Source: Cupriavidus sp. P-10
Lineage (GTDB): Bacteria; Pseudomonadota; Gammaproteobacteria; Burkholderiales; Burkholderiaceae
Direction of reading: 5' to 3'
Length of the DNA: 64,000 nt
Assembly: GCF_003402535.2 (NCBI RefSeq)
Contig: NZ_AP025170.1
Location: 620,001 to 684,000, forward strand
Shown here: in pieces, positions 23,453 to 31,673 of the stretch
How the letters are laid out: every line of letters begins with the position of its first letter
How positions within the stretch are numbered: position 1 is the first letter of the stretch
The notes under the pieces: generated by a model
The model's database searches: none
Seen by the model: the letters and a program-made list of their open reading frames with translations, nothing else
What the model was told of the DNA's origin: nothing
Made by a program: the position numbers and the translations under genes

Positions 23453-24394
23453 CTACAGCACTGGCGTCAGCACCTTGCCGCCGGCCAGGAACGCATCCAG
23501 GTTCTGCAGCGTGAGCGCGGTCATCGCGGCGCGGGTCTCGTTCGTGCCGCTGGCCATGTGCGGCGCCAGCACGACGTTGTCTAGCGCCAGCAGCGCGGCC
23601 GGCATGTTGGGCTCGTCCCGGAACACATCGAGGCCGGCGCCGCCCAGGCGGCCTTCGGCCAGCGCCGCCACCATCGCGTCTTCGTCGATCACGCTGCCGC
23701 GCGAGACATTGACCAGGATGCCCTTGGGGCCGAGCGCGTCGATGACCTCGCGCGATACCAGCCCGGCGGTTTCCGGGCCGCCCACGCAGGTCACCACCAG
23801 GAAGTCCGACCACGCGGCCAGCGCCTTCAGGTCGGCCTCGAAGCGCCACGGCGCGCCGTCGCGCGGGCGGCGGTTGTTATAGGCGATCTCCATGTCGTAG
23901 CCCTGCGCGCGGCGCGCCACGATCTCGCCGATGCGGCCCAGCCCCAGGATGCCGAGCTTCTTGCCCGAGGCCCGTGTCGTCAGCGGAAAGCCGCCCTGCG
24001 GCCAGCGTCCGGCGCGCACGTAACGGTCGCCATGGGCGATGCCGCGTGCGGCGTCGAGCAGCAGCCCGAAGGCCAGGTCAGCGACGCAGTCGTTGAGCAC
24101 ATCGGGCGTATTGCTGACCTGGATGCCGCGTGCGCGGGCGGCATCCAGTGCGATCGAGTCATAGCCCACGCCGAAGCTGACGATGGCCTGCAGCGCCGGC
24201 AGCGCGTCGATCAGCGCGGCGCTGCAGCCATGGCGCGCCGAGGTCACCACCACGCGCACCTGCTGGCCGTGCTCGTGCGCCCAGGCAAGCGCATCGCCCT
24301 GTTGCCACAGCGCGATGGCGCCGTACTGTTGCTGGAGGCTGGCATTGGTCTGGGGCGCGAGCGGGCCGACCTGGAGGATCTGGGAAGCGGACAT
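23453..24394 (-). CDS. D-isomer-specific 2-hydroxyacid dehydrogenase (glyoxylate/hydroxypyruvate reductase type)
   Basis: 313 aa from ATG 24394. NAD(P)-binding GLGRIG in KKLGILGLGRIGEIVARR, active-site arginine in VNVSRGSVIDE, glutamate in DEPNMP, and histidine in APHMASGTNETR. The arginine-bearing dinucleotide tail NNRRPRDG suggests NADPH use, as in plant-type HPR2 and GhrA/GhrB-like enzymes. It probably reduces glyoxylate or hydroxypyruvate in the cytoplasm. The upstream ATG at 24439 is less likely. It is divergent from the deoxyribosyltransferase-like gene. Confidence 0.85.
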   Translation of the reverse strand: MSASQILQVGPLAPQTNASLQQQYGAIALWQQGDALAWAHEHGQQVRVVVTSARHGCSAALIDALPALQAIVSFGVGYDSIALDAARARGIQVSNTPDVLNDCVADLAFGLLLDAARGIAHGDRYVRAGRWPQGGFPLTTRASGKKLGILGLGRIGEIVARRAQGYDMEIAYNNRRPRDGAPWRFEADLKALAAWSDFLVVTCVGGPETAGLVSREVIDALGPKGILVNVSRGSVIDEDAMVAALAEGRLGGAGLDVFRDEPNMPAALLALDNVVLAPHMASGTNETRAAMTALTLQNLDAFLAGGKVLTPVL

Positions 24395-24561
24395 GAGGTG
24401 TAGCGGGTATCGACGGAGGGACCAAGGATGGTAGCGCAAGGCCCCGCGTCGTGCAGGCGACCGCCGCCGCCGCGGCGCCGGCGCGCAAGCAACTTTGTGC
24501 GATGTTCGTGCGGGGGCGGGTTATGCTGCGGCATCCCATTCCTTCCCTGACGAACATCGCC

Positions 24562-25122
24562 ATGAAAACCATCTACCTGGCCGGTTTCGACGTCTTCCGC
24601 AAGGACGCCATCGCCTGGGGCGAGCACCTCAAGTCGCTGTGCGCGGCGCATGGCTTCACCGGGCTGTATCCGCTCGACAAGGCGGCACCCGGAGGCCTGT
24701 CGGGGCAAGACGCGGCGCGCTGGATCTACGACGCCAATATCGCGCTGCTGCGCCGCGCCGACATGGTGATGGCCAACCTCGACGATTTCCGCGGGCCGGG
24801 AGAGCCGGACTCCGGTACGGCCTTCGAGGTGGGGTTCGCGGTTGCGCTGCAAAAACCGGTGTGGGGCTACAGCACTGACCTCGGCACGGTGCTTGATCGT
24901 GCCACGGTGGTGACCGACGAGGACGGCCGGCCGCTGGATGCGCGGGGCTTCGTGGTGGAGGATTTCGGCTTGCCCAAGAACCTGATGCTGGCGTGCCCGG
25001 TGAAGCTGGTGCAGGGCGGGGCGGCGCAATGCCTGGCGGCGATGGCCGACGCCATCCACCGGCGCGCCGCCGAAGCGGCGGCACGGCGCGAGCGCGATGC
25101 GGCGGCCTGGGGGGATGACTGA
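24562..25122 (+). CDS. Nucleoside 2-deoxyribosyltransferase-like protein
   Basis: 186 aa from ATG 24562. The N-terminal MKTIYLAGFDVFRKDA and the DSGTAFEVGFAVALQKPVWG block, with the putative nucleophile glutamate in AFEVG, are the family's signatures; RADMVMANLDDFRGPGEPD lines the active site. The family swaps or hydrolyses 2'-deoxyribose on nucleosides or deoxynucleotides, for salvage or to remove damaged nucleotides. The Arg/Ala-rich C terminus is not conserved. It is convergent with pqiC and has no obvious partner. Confidence 0.8.
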   Translation: MKTIYLAGFDVFRKDAIAWGEHLKSLCAAHGFTGLYPLDKAAPGGLSGQDAARWIYDANIALLRRADMVMANLDDFRGPGEPDSGTAFEVGFAVALQKPVWGYSTDLGTVLDRATVVTDEDGRPLDARGFVVEDFGLPKNLMLACPVKLVQGGAAQCLAAMADAIHRRAAEAAARRERDAAAWGDD

Positions 25123-25142
25123 CGCGGCGCGATGGAACCTGC

Positions 25143-25820
25143 CTATCGCCGCAGCGCCTCCACCCCCGCCGCAATATCCCTAGCCGTGCTTGCCACGATC
25201 TCGCGGTAAGCCGCCACCACGCCATCGACTTCGCCCGGCGCGGACAACTCCGCCTGCGTCCGGCCGCTGACCACCTTCCCGTCCGGCAGCCGCCGCACCG
25301 TCCAGTTGATCGTGGCGCCGGCGCGCTGCCCGACATCCGCATCGAGTCGCAGCACTTCCGTGGTGATCCGATACAGCGGCTGCACGTCCGACAACCCCTG
25401 CTGGTAGGTATCGACCGCGCCCAGCGTAGCCTGCAGGCGCTGTGACAGCGCATCGCGCAGTTCGTCCGGCAGCGGCGACGACCAGCGCGCCAGGTCGAGC
25501 AGGCGCAGGCTGGCGTCACTGCTGCCGTCGCGCACCACCAGTTGCGGCCGGTTGAGGCGCTCCGGCACACGCACCGGCGCGACTTCCAGCCACAGCGTGT
25601 TGGTCGACGGCACCGGTGCTGCCGCCGGCGGCGTGGCAACCGCCGTGGCGCCTTGCGCCAGCGTGTAGTAGCGCGGCTCCGGCGAGGCGCAACCTGCGAG
25701 CACGGCGGCGCCCATTGCCCCGGCAATGGCGCAGCGGGCGAGTGTGGACGCAAGTGCGGAGGCAAGTGCCGAGGTAGGTGCCGAGGTAGGTGCCGAGGTA
25801 AGGGAATGGCGCTTCATCAT
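25143..25820 (-). CDS. pqiC: PqiC, outer-membrane lipoprotein of the Pqi lipid-transport system
   Basis: 225 aa. The signal sequence ends in a lipobox (AAVLAGC), so the mature protein is a lipoprotein beginning at that cysteine. The remainder (RYYTLA, LWLEVAPVRVPERLNRPQLVV, QPLYRITTEVLRLDADVG) matches the ABC-transport auxiliary/PqiC family. It links the PqiB needle to the outer membrane. The N-terminal region before the hydrophobic core is lengthened by a tandem repeat (SAPT). ATGA overlap with pqiB. Confidence 0.88.
   Translation of the reverse strand: MMKRHSLTSAPTSAPTSALASALASTLARCAIAGAMGAAVLAGCASPEPRYYTLAQGATAVATPPAAAPVPSTNTLWLEVAPVRVPERLNRPQLVVRDGSSDASLRLLDLARWSSPLPDELRDALSQRLQATLGAVDTYQQGLSDVQPLYRITTEVLRLDADVGQRAGATINWTVRRLPDGKVVSGRTQAELSAPGEVDGVVAAYREIVASTARDIAAGVEALRR
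25752..25802. repeat. 12-bp in-frame tandem repeat in the pqiC signal region
   Basis: GGCAAGTGCCGA / GGTAGGTGCCGA units recur every 12 bp about four times, coding Ser-Ala-Pro-Thr/Ser-Ala-Leu-Ala before the hydrophobic core of the signal peptide. Confidence 0.75.
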
Positions 25821-27463
25821 TCTTTCTCCGCCTTGCCGCGCAGCAGCGCTTCGGGATGGCGTTCGAGGTAGTCGGTCAGCGTGCGCAGCGACGTGGCGGT
25901 GCGCGTCAGCTCCTGCAGCATGCGGCGCGTGTCCTGCTGCAGCGGCGCGTCCGACGCCAGCGTACCGTTGGCCGTGGTCAGCGTCTTGCGCGCGTCCTGC
26001 AGCGCCGCCAGCACCTGCGGCGCGACGTCGCCGTTGAGCTGCTGCACCAGCTGGTCGGCGGTGGCGAGCGTCTTGTTCAGGCTCGCCACGGTTGCGCGCA
26101 GGTCCTGGCCGATCTGGTCGAACGGGATCTTGTCGATGCGGTTGACGATTTCGCCCACCTGCGCCTGCAACTGGTCAAAGGTACCCGGCGTGGTGGCGAA
26201 CTCGGGGATCGGCGCGTCCAGGTTGACCTGGGCCGGCGGCGCCTTCGGGAAGAAGTCGAGCGCCACGTACAGCTGGCCGGTGAGCAGGTTGCCGGTGCGC
26301 AGCTGCGCGCGCATGCCACGCTTGAGCAGACCCTCGATGATCTGGCGGGCACGCGCGCGGTCTTCCACGTCGCGCTCGCGGAAGCCCATGCGCGACGGGT
26401 ACAGCTCGACCACCACCGGCATGCGGAAGGCCTTCTTGTCGCGCTGGTATTCGATGCCGATCGAGCGGACCTGGCCCACGATCACGCCGCGGAAGTCCAC
26501 CGGCGCGCCCGGCGACAGGCCGCGCACCGACTGGTCGAAGTTGAGCACGGCCAGGGTCGGCGCCAGTTCTTCCGGCTCCTTCATGGCGTCGGACTGGTCG
26601 GCCGCCAGCAGGAACTGGGTGTTCTCGGCGGCGGCGTCGGTGGCGGCGGTGCGGTCCGGCGCCTGGAACGCAACGCCGCCCAGCAGCACCGTCACCAGCG
26701 ATTGCGTCGACAGCTTGAGGCCGCCGGCATCGAGCTTGAGGTCGACGCCGCTGGCATGCCAGAAGCGCGTGTCGGCGGTGACCAGCTTGTCATAGGGTTT
26801 GTTGACGAATACGCGCAGCGAGATGTCGCGCCCGTTGGGCTCGAGCTGGTAGGCCACCACCTGGCCCACCTGCACGCGGCGGTAGTAGACCGGCGAGCCG
26901 ATGTCGAGCGAGCCCAGCTCGGACGCGCGCAGCACGAACTGCTTGCCGGATGAGTCGGTGGTCACCACCGGCGGCACTTCCAGCCCCTTGAATTCGCGCG
27001 TGGACTCGGACGACTTGCCGGCATCGACGCCAATGTAGGCGCCCGACAGCAGCGTCTCCAGCCCCGACACGCCACTGGCGGCGAAGCGCGGGCGCACTAC
27101 CCAGAAGCGCGTGTCGGCCACCGCGAAGTTCTCGGCGTCCTTGGTCAGGTCGATCGACGCGATCACGTGCGAGCGGTCGCGCGCGAGCCGCACCGACTTG
27201 ACCAGGCCGATATCGACGTCCTTGTAGCGCACCGCGGTCTTGCCCGGTGTCAGGCCCTCCGCGGTGCGGAAGCTGACGGTGATCTCCGGCCCGCGCGACG
27301 CCAGCGTGTGCACCAGCAGCGACACGCCGACGACCGCCGCGACGATCGGGATCAGCCACACCAGCGATGGCAGCCAGCGCGCGCGGCGCCGGCGCTCGGG
27401 CCGTGGCAGGCCGGGGCCGGGAGCGCCGGACGGGTTGGGCGGATGTTGTTCAGTGTCGGGCAT
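25817..27463 (-). CDS. pqiB: PqiB, MCE-domain lipid-transport protein
   Basis: 548 aa. One membrane anchor (about residues 33-52) follows a Pro/Arg-rich tail. There are three MlaD/MCE domains (SFRTAEGLTPGKTAVRYKDV; PVYYRRVQVGQVVAYQL; VRGLSPGAPVDFRGVIVGQV) and then a long C-terminal helical region (VGEIVNRIDKIPFDQIGQDL) that forms the periplasm-spanning needle in E. coli PqiB. It shuttles phospholipid between membranes, and the operon is stress-linked in E. coli. It overlaps its upstream pqiA by 14 nt and pqiC by 4 nt. Confidence 0.93.
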   Translation of the reverse strand: MPDTEQHPPNPSGAPGPGLPRPERRRRARWLPSLVWLIPIVAAVVGVSLLVHTLASRGPEITVSFRTAEGLTPGKTAVRYKDVDIGLVKSVRLARDRSHVIASIDLTKDAENFAVADTRFWVVRPRFAASGVSGLETLLSGAYIGVDAGKSSESTREFKGLEVPPVVTTDSSGKQFVLRASELGSLDIGSPVYYRRVQVGQVVAYQLEPNGRDISLRVFVNKPYDKLVTADTRFWHASGVDLKLDAGGLKLSTQSLVTVLLGGVAFQAPDRTAATDAAAENTQFLLAADQSDAMKEPEELAPTLAVLNFDQSVRGLSPGAPVDFRGVIVGQVRSIGIEYQRDKKAFRMPVVVELYPSRMGFRERDVEDRARARQIIEGLLKRGMRAQLRTGNLLTGQLYVALDFFPKAPPAQVNLDAPIPEFATTPGTFDQLQAQVGEIVNRIDKIPFDQIGQDLRATVASLNKTLATADQLVQQLNGDVAPQVLAALQDARKTLTTANGTLASDAPLQQDTRRMLQELTRTATSLRTLTDYLERHPEALLRGKAEKE

Positions 27464-28208
27464 TGTCGTCTTCCAGCGAATCCCACAGCAGGCGCGGATC
27501 GAAGCTGAGCGAGGCCAGCATGGTCAGCACCACGACCGCGCCAAAGGCCAGCGCGCCGCCGCCCGGGATGACGGTGGCCAGCGCCCCGGCCCGCACCAGC
27601 GAGGCCAGCAGCGCCACCACGAAAATATCCAGCATCGACCAGCGGCCGATCACCTCTACCAGTCCGTACAGCCGGGTTTGCTGCCGGATGCGCCAGGTCG
27701 CGCGGAAATGCACCGACAGCAGCAGGAAGGTGAGGATCACCATCTTCAAGAGCGGCACGATGATGCTGGCGATCAGCACCAGCACAGCCAGCATGTGCGA
27801 GCCGGACAGCCACAGGTAGATCACGCCGGACAGGATGGTGTCCTGCTGCGTGCCGAGGATCGATTGCGTGACCATCACCGGCAGCATGTTGGCCGGGATG
27901 TAGAGGATAAATGCGGCCAGCAGGAAGGCCCACGTGCGCGCCAGGCTGTCCGGCTTGCGGTGGTGCAGCGTGGCGCCGCAGCGCGGGCAGGGCTCGCCTT
28001 CCAGCGTGCGCGGGCTGACCAGGTCGCAGGCGTGGCAGGAGAGCAGGCCCAGGCGGCTGGCGGTCGGCACCTGCGGCAGCGGCGTGCGCTCGTCGTCGTC
28101 GGTGAGTTCGGCCACCACCTCGCGCGCGAGCCGGCGCGGGTGCGCCAGGCGGTCGGGGCGAGATGGCCGTGGCGCTTGCCGGGGCGGCGGCCGACTCGCG
28201 TCCGTCAT
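27450..28208 (-). CDS. pqiA: PqiA-family membrane protein, half 1 (downstream gene)
   Basis: 252 aa. A cytoplasmic zinc-ribbon (CHACDLVSPRTLEGEPCPRCG) precedes four membrane segments, with RTWAFLLAAFILYIPANMLPV as the first. E. coli PqiA holds two such ribbon-plus-four-helix modules in one chain; here they are two adjacent genes overlapping by 4 nt. It is the probable inner-membrane partner of PqiB. Confidence 0.9.
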   Translation of the reverse strand: MTDASRPPPRQAPRPSRPDRLAHPRRLAREVVAELTDDDERTPLPQVPTASRLGLLSCHACDLVSPRTLEGEPCPRCGATLHHRKPDSLARTWAFLLAAFILYIPANMLPVMVTQSILGTQQDTILSGVIYLWLSGSHMLAVLVLIASIIVPLLKMVILTFLLLSVHFRATWRIRQQTRLYGLVEVIGRWSMLDIFVVALLASLVRAGALATVIPGGGALAFGAVVVLTMLASLSFDPRLLWDSLEDDNARH

Positions 28209-28912
28209 CGGCCTCCCTCGCTTGCACCGCCGGCATCCCCTGCGCCTCCGGCCTCATCCTCCGGGGTTTCCAGGTAGCGCCACAGGTCGCGCGGGTCGAA
28301 CGACAGCATCGCCGCCAGCACGATCACCAGCGCGGCGAACGACCACAGCGCGATGCCGGGCAGCACGCGCGCCATGGTGGACAGCTTCACCAGCGTGACC
28401 AGCACGCCGATCATGAAGACCTCGATCATGCCCCACGGCCGCGTTTGCCGGATGCCGCGCACGATGCGGTCGAAGCCCGGCGGCATGCGGTGCTTCGCCA
28501 TCGGCACCAGCAGGTAAATCATCATCAGCAGCTCGGACAGCGGGAACAATATGGTGGTGGCGAATACCAGCGCCGCGACCAGCGCCATGTGGTCGTCGTA
28601 CAGCGCCTGCACCGCGCCCAGCAGCGTGGTCTGCGTGCGCACGCCCTTGAGGTCCATCTCGACGATGGGGTAGGCGTTGGAAACCAGGAACAGGATCAGC
28701 GCGGTGACCACCAGCGGCAGCAGGCGCCGGTAGTGGCGCCGGCTCTCGCGGTACAGCTCGCCGCCGCAGCGCAGGCACAGCGCGCGCTCGCCGGGGGAGA
28801 TCGGGGTGCGCTCGTAGACGGCATCGCAGTACTCGCACGCCACCAGCCGGTGCAGGGCGGCGGGCGAGGTATCGGGCAAGGCGGGTGCGGGGGCGTTGTC
28901 GGGACCTGCCAT
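28205..28912 (-). CDS. pqiA: PqiA-family membrane protein, half 2 (upstream gene)
   Basis: 235 aa. Zinc-ribbon cysteines in CEYCDAVYERTPISPGERALCLRCG, then four membrane segments starting LLPLVVTALILFLVSNAYPI, and a PWGMIEVFMIGVLVTLVKL helix typical of PqiA. It pairs with the 27450-28208 gene to make the equivalent of a full PqiA. It lies 7 nt after the AI-2E-family gene. Confidence 0.9.
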   Translation of the reverse strand: MAGPDNAPAPALPDTSPAALHRLVACEYCDAVYERTPISPGERALCLRCGGELYRESRRHYRRLLPLVVTALILFLVSNAYPIVEMDLKGVRTQTTLLGAVQALYDDHMALVAALVFATTILFPLSELLMMIYLLVPMAKHRMPPGFDRIVRGIRQTRPWGMIEVFMIGVLVTLVKLSTMARVLPGIALWSFAALVIVLAAMLSFDPRDLWRYLETPEDEAGGAGDAGGASEGGR

Positions 28913-28919
28913 CAGCCGT

Positions 28920-30125
28920 TCAGCCGGGGTGCTTGCCGGTGGTCGCCGGCGGCACGTCGGGGTTGTCGACCACGGCGGGTGCCGCTGCTGCTGCCGTTTT
29001 AGCCGTTGCTGCCGGGGCGGGCGGCGCTACCGCAGCCGCGCCGCCCGGCTTCAGGTCGTGCGCGAGGTCCTGCGCCAGCTCGGCCTGCGAGCCGATGGTC
29101 CAGTCGCGCAGCAGCGCATACGCCACCGCCAGCAGCGTCGGGCCGATGAATACACCCAGGAAGCCGAACGCCAGCGCGCCGCCCAGCACGCCCAGCATGA
29201 TCCAGATCAGCGGCATGCCGGTGCCCTTGCTGATCAGCAGCGGCTTGACGATGTTGTCGGCCATGCTGACCACGCCCACGCCCCAGACCACCAGGAAGAT
29301 GGCCCAGCCAGTGGATCCGGAGTGGTACAGCCACAGCGCCGCCGGCAGCCACACCAGCGGCGGGCCCACCGGCACCACCGACAGGAAGAACGTGACGAAG
29401 CCGAGGATGGCCGCGCCCGGCACGCCGGCGATCCAGAGCCCGATGGCGGCCAGCACCGCCTGGATAAAGGCCGTGCCCAGCACGCCGTAGACCACGCCCT
29501 TGACGGTGCTGCCGGCCAGTTCCAGCAGGTGGTCGGCACGCTCGCCGGCAATGCGGCGCATGCCCGCGCGCAGCCAGGCAATGGCGAACTCGCCGCCGGT
29601 ATAGAAGAAGAACGCCAGGATGATCGACAGCGCCAGCTGCCCCAGCCCCGCGCCGATCGACAGGCCGGCGCCGAGCAGCACATGCCCGACCGGCGCGATC
29701 AGCTTGCGCAGGTTGGCGACCATCTCGGAGTCGGCGTTGATGATGCGGTCCCACGAGCCTTGCAGGTACGTGCCGACATAGGGCAGGCTGCTCAGCCAGT
29801 CAGGCAGCTGCGGGATGCCGTGCTCCATGTAGCGGTCGACCAGCGCCGACAGGTCGTCCAGGTGCGCCGAGAAGCTGGCGCCGGCATAGACGAACGGGCC
29901 CAGCACGATCACCGTAGCCAGCAGCACGCAGATCAGCGCGGCCAGGCCGCGGCGGTTGCCGAGCCAGCGCGACAGCACGGTGTACGGGTACCACGAGCTG
30001 TAGGCCAGGATCGCGCCCCACAGCAGCGCCGTGGTAAAGGGCGCGAGCACAAGCAGCGAGCCGCCGATCAGGACGATCAGCGCAAAGACTGCTGCAATTT
30101 TCTCGATTAACTGGCCGGAACTCAT
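28920..30125 (-). CDS. AI-2E-family (UPF0118) transporter
   Basis: 401 aa from ATG 30125 with GGGAGA upstream. About seven to eight membrane segments; the family signatures are the central amphipathic region and the GVPGAAILGFVTFFLSVVPVGPPLVWLPAALWL stretch. Relatives export autoinducer-2 or act as Na+/H+ antiporters or permeases; YdiK is the closest E. coli type. The C-terminal tail is Ala-rich low complexity. It is apparently the first gene of the pqi operon here, an arrangement that hints at a membrane-stress role. Confidence 0.85.
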   Translation of the reverse strand: MSSGQLIEKIAAVFALIVLIGGSLLVLAPFTTALLWGAILAYSSWYPYTVLSRWLGNRRGLAALICVLLATVIVLGPFVYAGASFSAHLDDLSALVDRYMEHGIPQLPDWLSSLPYVGTYLQGSWDRIINADSEMVANLRKLIAPVGHVLLGAGLSIGAGLGQLALSIILAFFFYTGGEFAIAWLRAGMRRIAGERADHLLELAGSTVKGVVYGVLGTAFIQAVLAAIGLWIAGVPGAAILGFVTFFLSVVPVGPPLVWLPAALWLYHSGSTGWAIFLVVWGVGVVSMADNIVKPLLISKGTGMPLIWIMLGVLGGALAFGFLGVFIGPTLLAVAYALLRDWTIGSQAELAQDLAHDLKPGGAAAVAPPAPAATAKTAAAAAPAVVDNPDVPPATTGKHPG

Positions 30126-30337
30126 CGATGGCTCTCCCTGGGCCCGCCGGTGTGACGGAAACGGCGTAAATATAGCCTACGCCGGGGCGGGCGATGCCAA
30201 AGGGCTGCTGGAGGGTGCTGGAGGGATGCTTCAGGCACCACATCGCGATGCGCCGGCGCAGCACGCCCGGGACGCATCCACAGTGCCATAGCTTTGTGAC
30301 GTTGAACAGCGCGGCGGGCGTGCCGTCAAGGCATGGA

Positions 30338-30365
30338 GGAAAAGGCGCCGGGCAGGGCCGGCGCC
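30338..30365 (-). terminator. Rho-independent terminator after the HPP-CBS gene
   Basis: On the minus strand GGCGCCGG and CCGGCGCC arms (30344-30351, 30358-30365) form an 8-bp stem with a 6-nt loop, followed by TTTTCC. It lies about 40 bp after the HPP-CBS stop. Confidence 0.65.
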
Positions 30366-30402
30366 AGCGAGGGGGTCAACCTCAGGCCAACCCCGGCCAA
30401 CC

Positions 30403-31542
30403 TCAGGCCGGCACTGCCATCACGCCGCTCTTGAGCAGCGCGGCAACCAGGTCGGACTGCGTCACCATGCCGATCACGCGGCGGTGGTCGTCGATCACCG
30501 GCGCATGGTGCAGGCCGCCATCGGAGAAGGCCTGGGCCAGTTCCACCATCGGCTGGTCGGCGCGGGCGGTGACCACGGCGTGCGTCATCAGGTTGCGCAC
30601 GGTGCCGGCCAGCCGGCGCGCACCGGTATCGCGCTGCGCGGCGAAGAAATCGCTCTGGGTGATGATGCCTTCGAGGCGGTTCTGCGCATCGACCACCGGC
30701 AGTGCCTTGATGCGGTGCCGCGACAGCAGGTGGCCAGCCTCGTGCGCGGGCTGGTCCGGCCGCACCATGATGACGTCGCGCGACATGATCTCGCCGCACA
30801 GAACGTTGCCGAAGTGGCGCCGGTACGCGCGCAGCTGCGCCGCCACCAGGATGGCCTCGAGGTCGTCTTCTTCGATGTCGAGGAATTCGCCGCGCGCCTT
30901 CAGGGCCGCGTCCAGGTCGGCGCGGTTAAAGCCCACGCGCTGGGTCGGCGGCACGTCTTTGGTGCCATGCTGCACCGCGGGCTCGGGCGGGCGGTGCGGG
31001 TAGCGCCGGCGCGACAGGTTGTTGAAGGCCAGCGCCATCAGCAGCAGCAGCATCGAGTTGAACAGCACTGGCACCACCACGAAGCCGAAGCCGAGAGCGC
31101 TGACCGCCGGGCCGCCGAATACCGCGGTGATCGCCACGGCCCCGCTGGGCGGATGCACGCAGCGGAACTGGAACATGACGGCGATCGCCACGGCCACGGC
31201 TGTCGCCGCGGCCAGGCCCGGGTCAGGGATCCAGCGCGCGCAGGCCACGCCCACCAGCGCCGCAAACAGGTTGCCGCCGATGATCGACCACGGCTGCGCC
31301 AGTGGCGAAGACGGCACCGCGAACAGCAATACCGCCGACGCGCCCATTGGCGCGACGAACCAGGGATTGAATCCGCCCAGCGTCTGGTGGCTGATCCATT
31401 CGGTGCAGAACAGGCCGAGCAGCGCGCCGAAGCAGCTCTTGAGGCGCTCATGTCGGTTGGCGGAGATCGGCAGCGGGACGAAAGTGCGCAGCCATGCACG
31501 GGTGTTTTGCGCCAGGGAGGCGACAGCGGGGGCGGTTGGCAT
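30403..31542 (-). CDS. HPP-family membrane protein with tandem CBS domains
   Basis: 379 aa from ATG 31542. Four membrane helices make up the HPP domain, including the name-giving FQFRCVHPPSGAVAITAV. After a linker come two CBS modules (IMSRDVIMVRPDQPAHEAGH and LMTHAVVTARADQPMVELAQ) ending near the C terminus. HPP proteins have been linked to nitrite transport in chloroplasts and cyanobacteria; CBS pairs bind adenosyl ligands and gate the transport. Substrate is not predictable here. It diverges from the ClC gene across a perfect palindrome. Confidence 0.85.
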   Translation of the reverse strand: MPTAPAVASLAQNTRAWLRTFVPLPISANRHERLKSCFGALLGLFCTEWISHQTLGGFNPWFVAPMGASAVLLFAVPSSPLAQPWSIIGGNLFAALVGVACARWIPDPGLAAATAVAVAIAVMFQFRCVHPPSGAVAITAVFGGPAVSALGFGFVVVPVLFNSMLLLLMALAFNNLSRRRYPHRPPEPAVQHGTKDVPPTQRVGFNRADLDAALKARGEFLDIEEDDLEAILVAAQLRAYRRHFGNVLCGEIMSRDVIMVRPDQPAHEAGHLLSRHRIKALPVVDAQNRLEGIITQSDFFAAQRDTGARRLAGTVRNLMTHAVVTARADQPMVELAQAFSDGGLHHAPVIDDHRRVIGMVTQSDLVAALLKSGVMAVPA

Positions 31543-31576
31543 TCTTGGACGGGGGCGGCTTGGGAATGGTGCACGT

Positions 31577-31599
31577 AATATATCACGCGGTGATATATT
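31577..31599. promoter_or_regulatory. 23-bp palindromic operator between HPP-CBS and ClC genes
   Basis: AATATATCAC (31577-31586) and GTGATATATT (31590-31599) are perfectly inverted around GCG. The site is centred 46 bp from the HPP-CBS start and 86 bp from the ClC start, and is AT-rich in a GC-rich genome. It looks like the binding site of a dimeric regulator controlling both genes. Confidence 0.7.
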
Positions 31600-31673
31600 T
31601 GGCCGCCTTTGGTGCAGCGCATCCCCGTGTTGGGGAGTGATGCACCGCACAAGAGCAAAAAGGAGTCGCCCTC

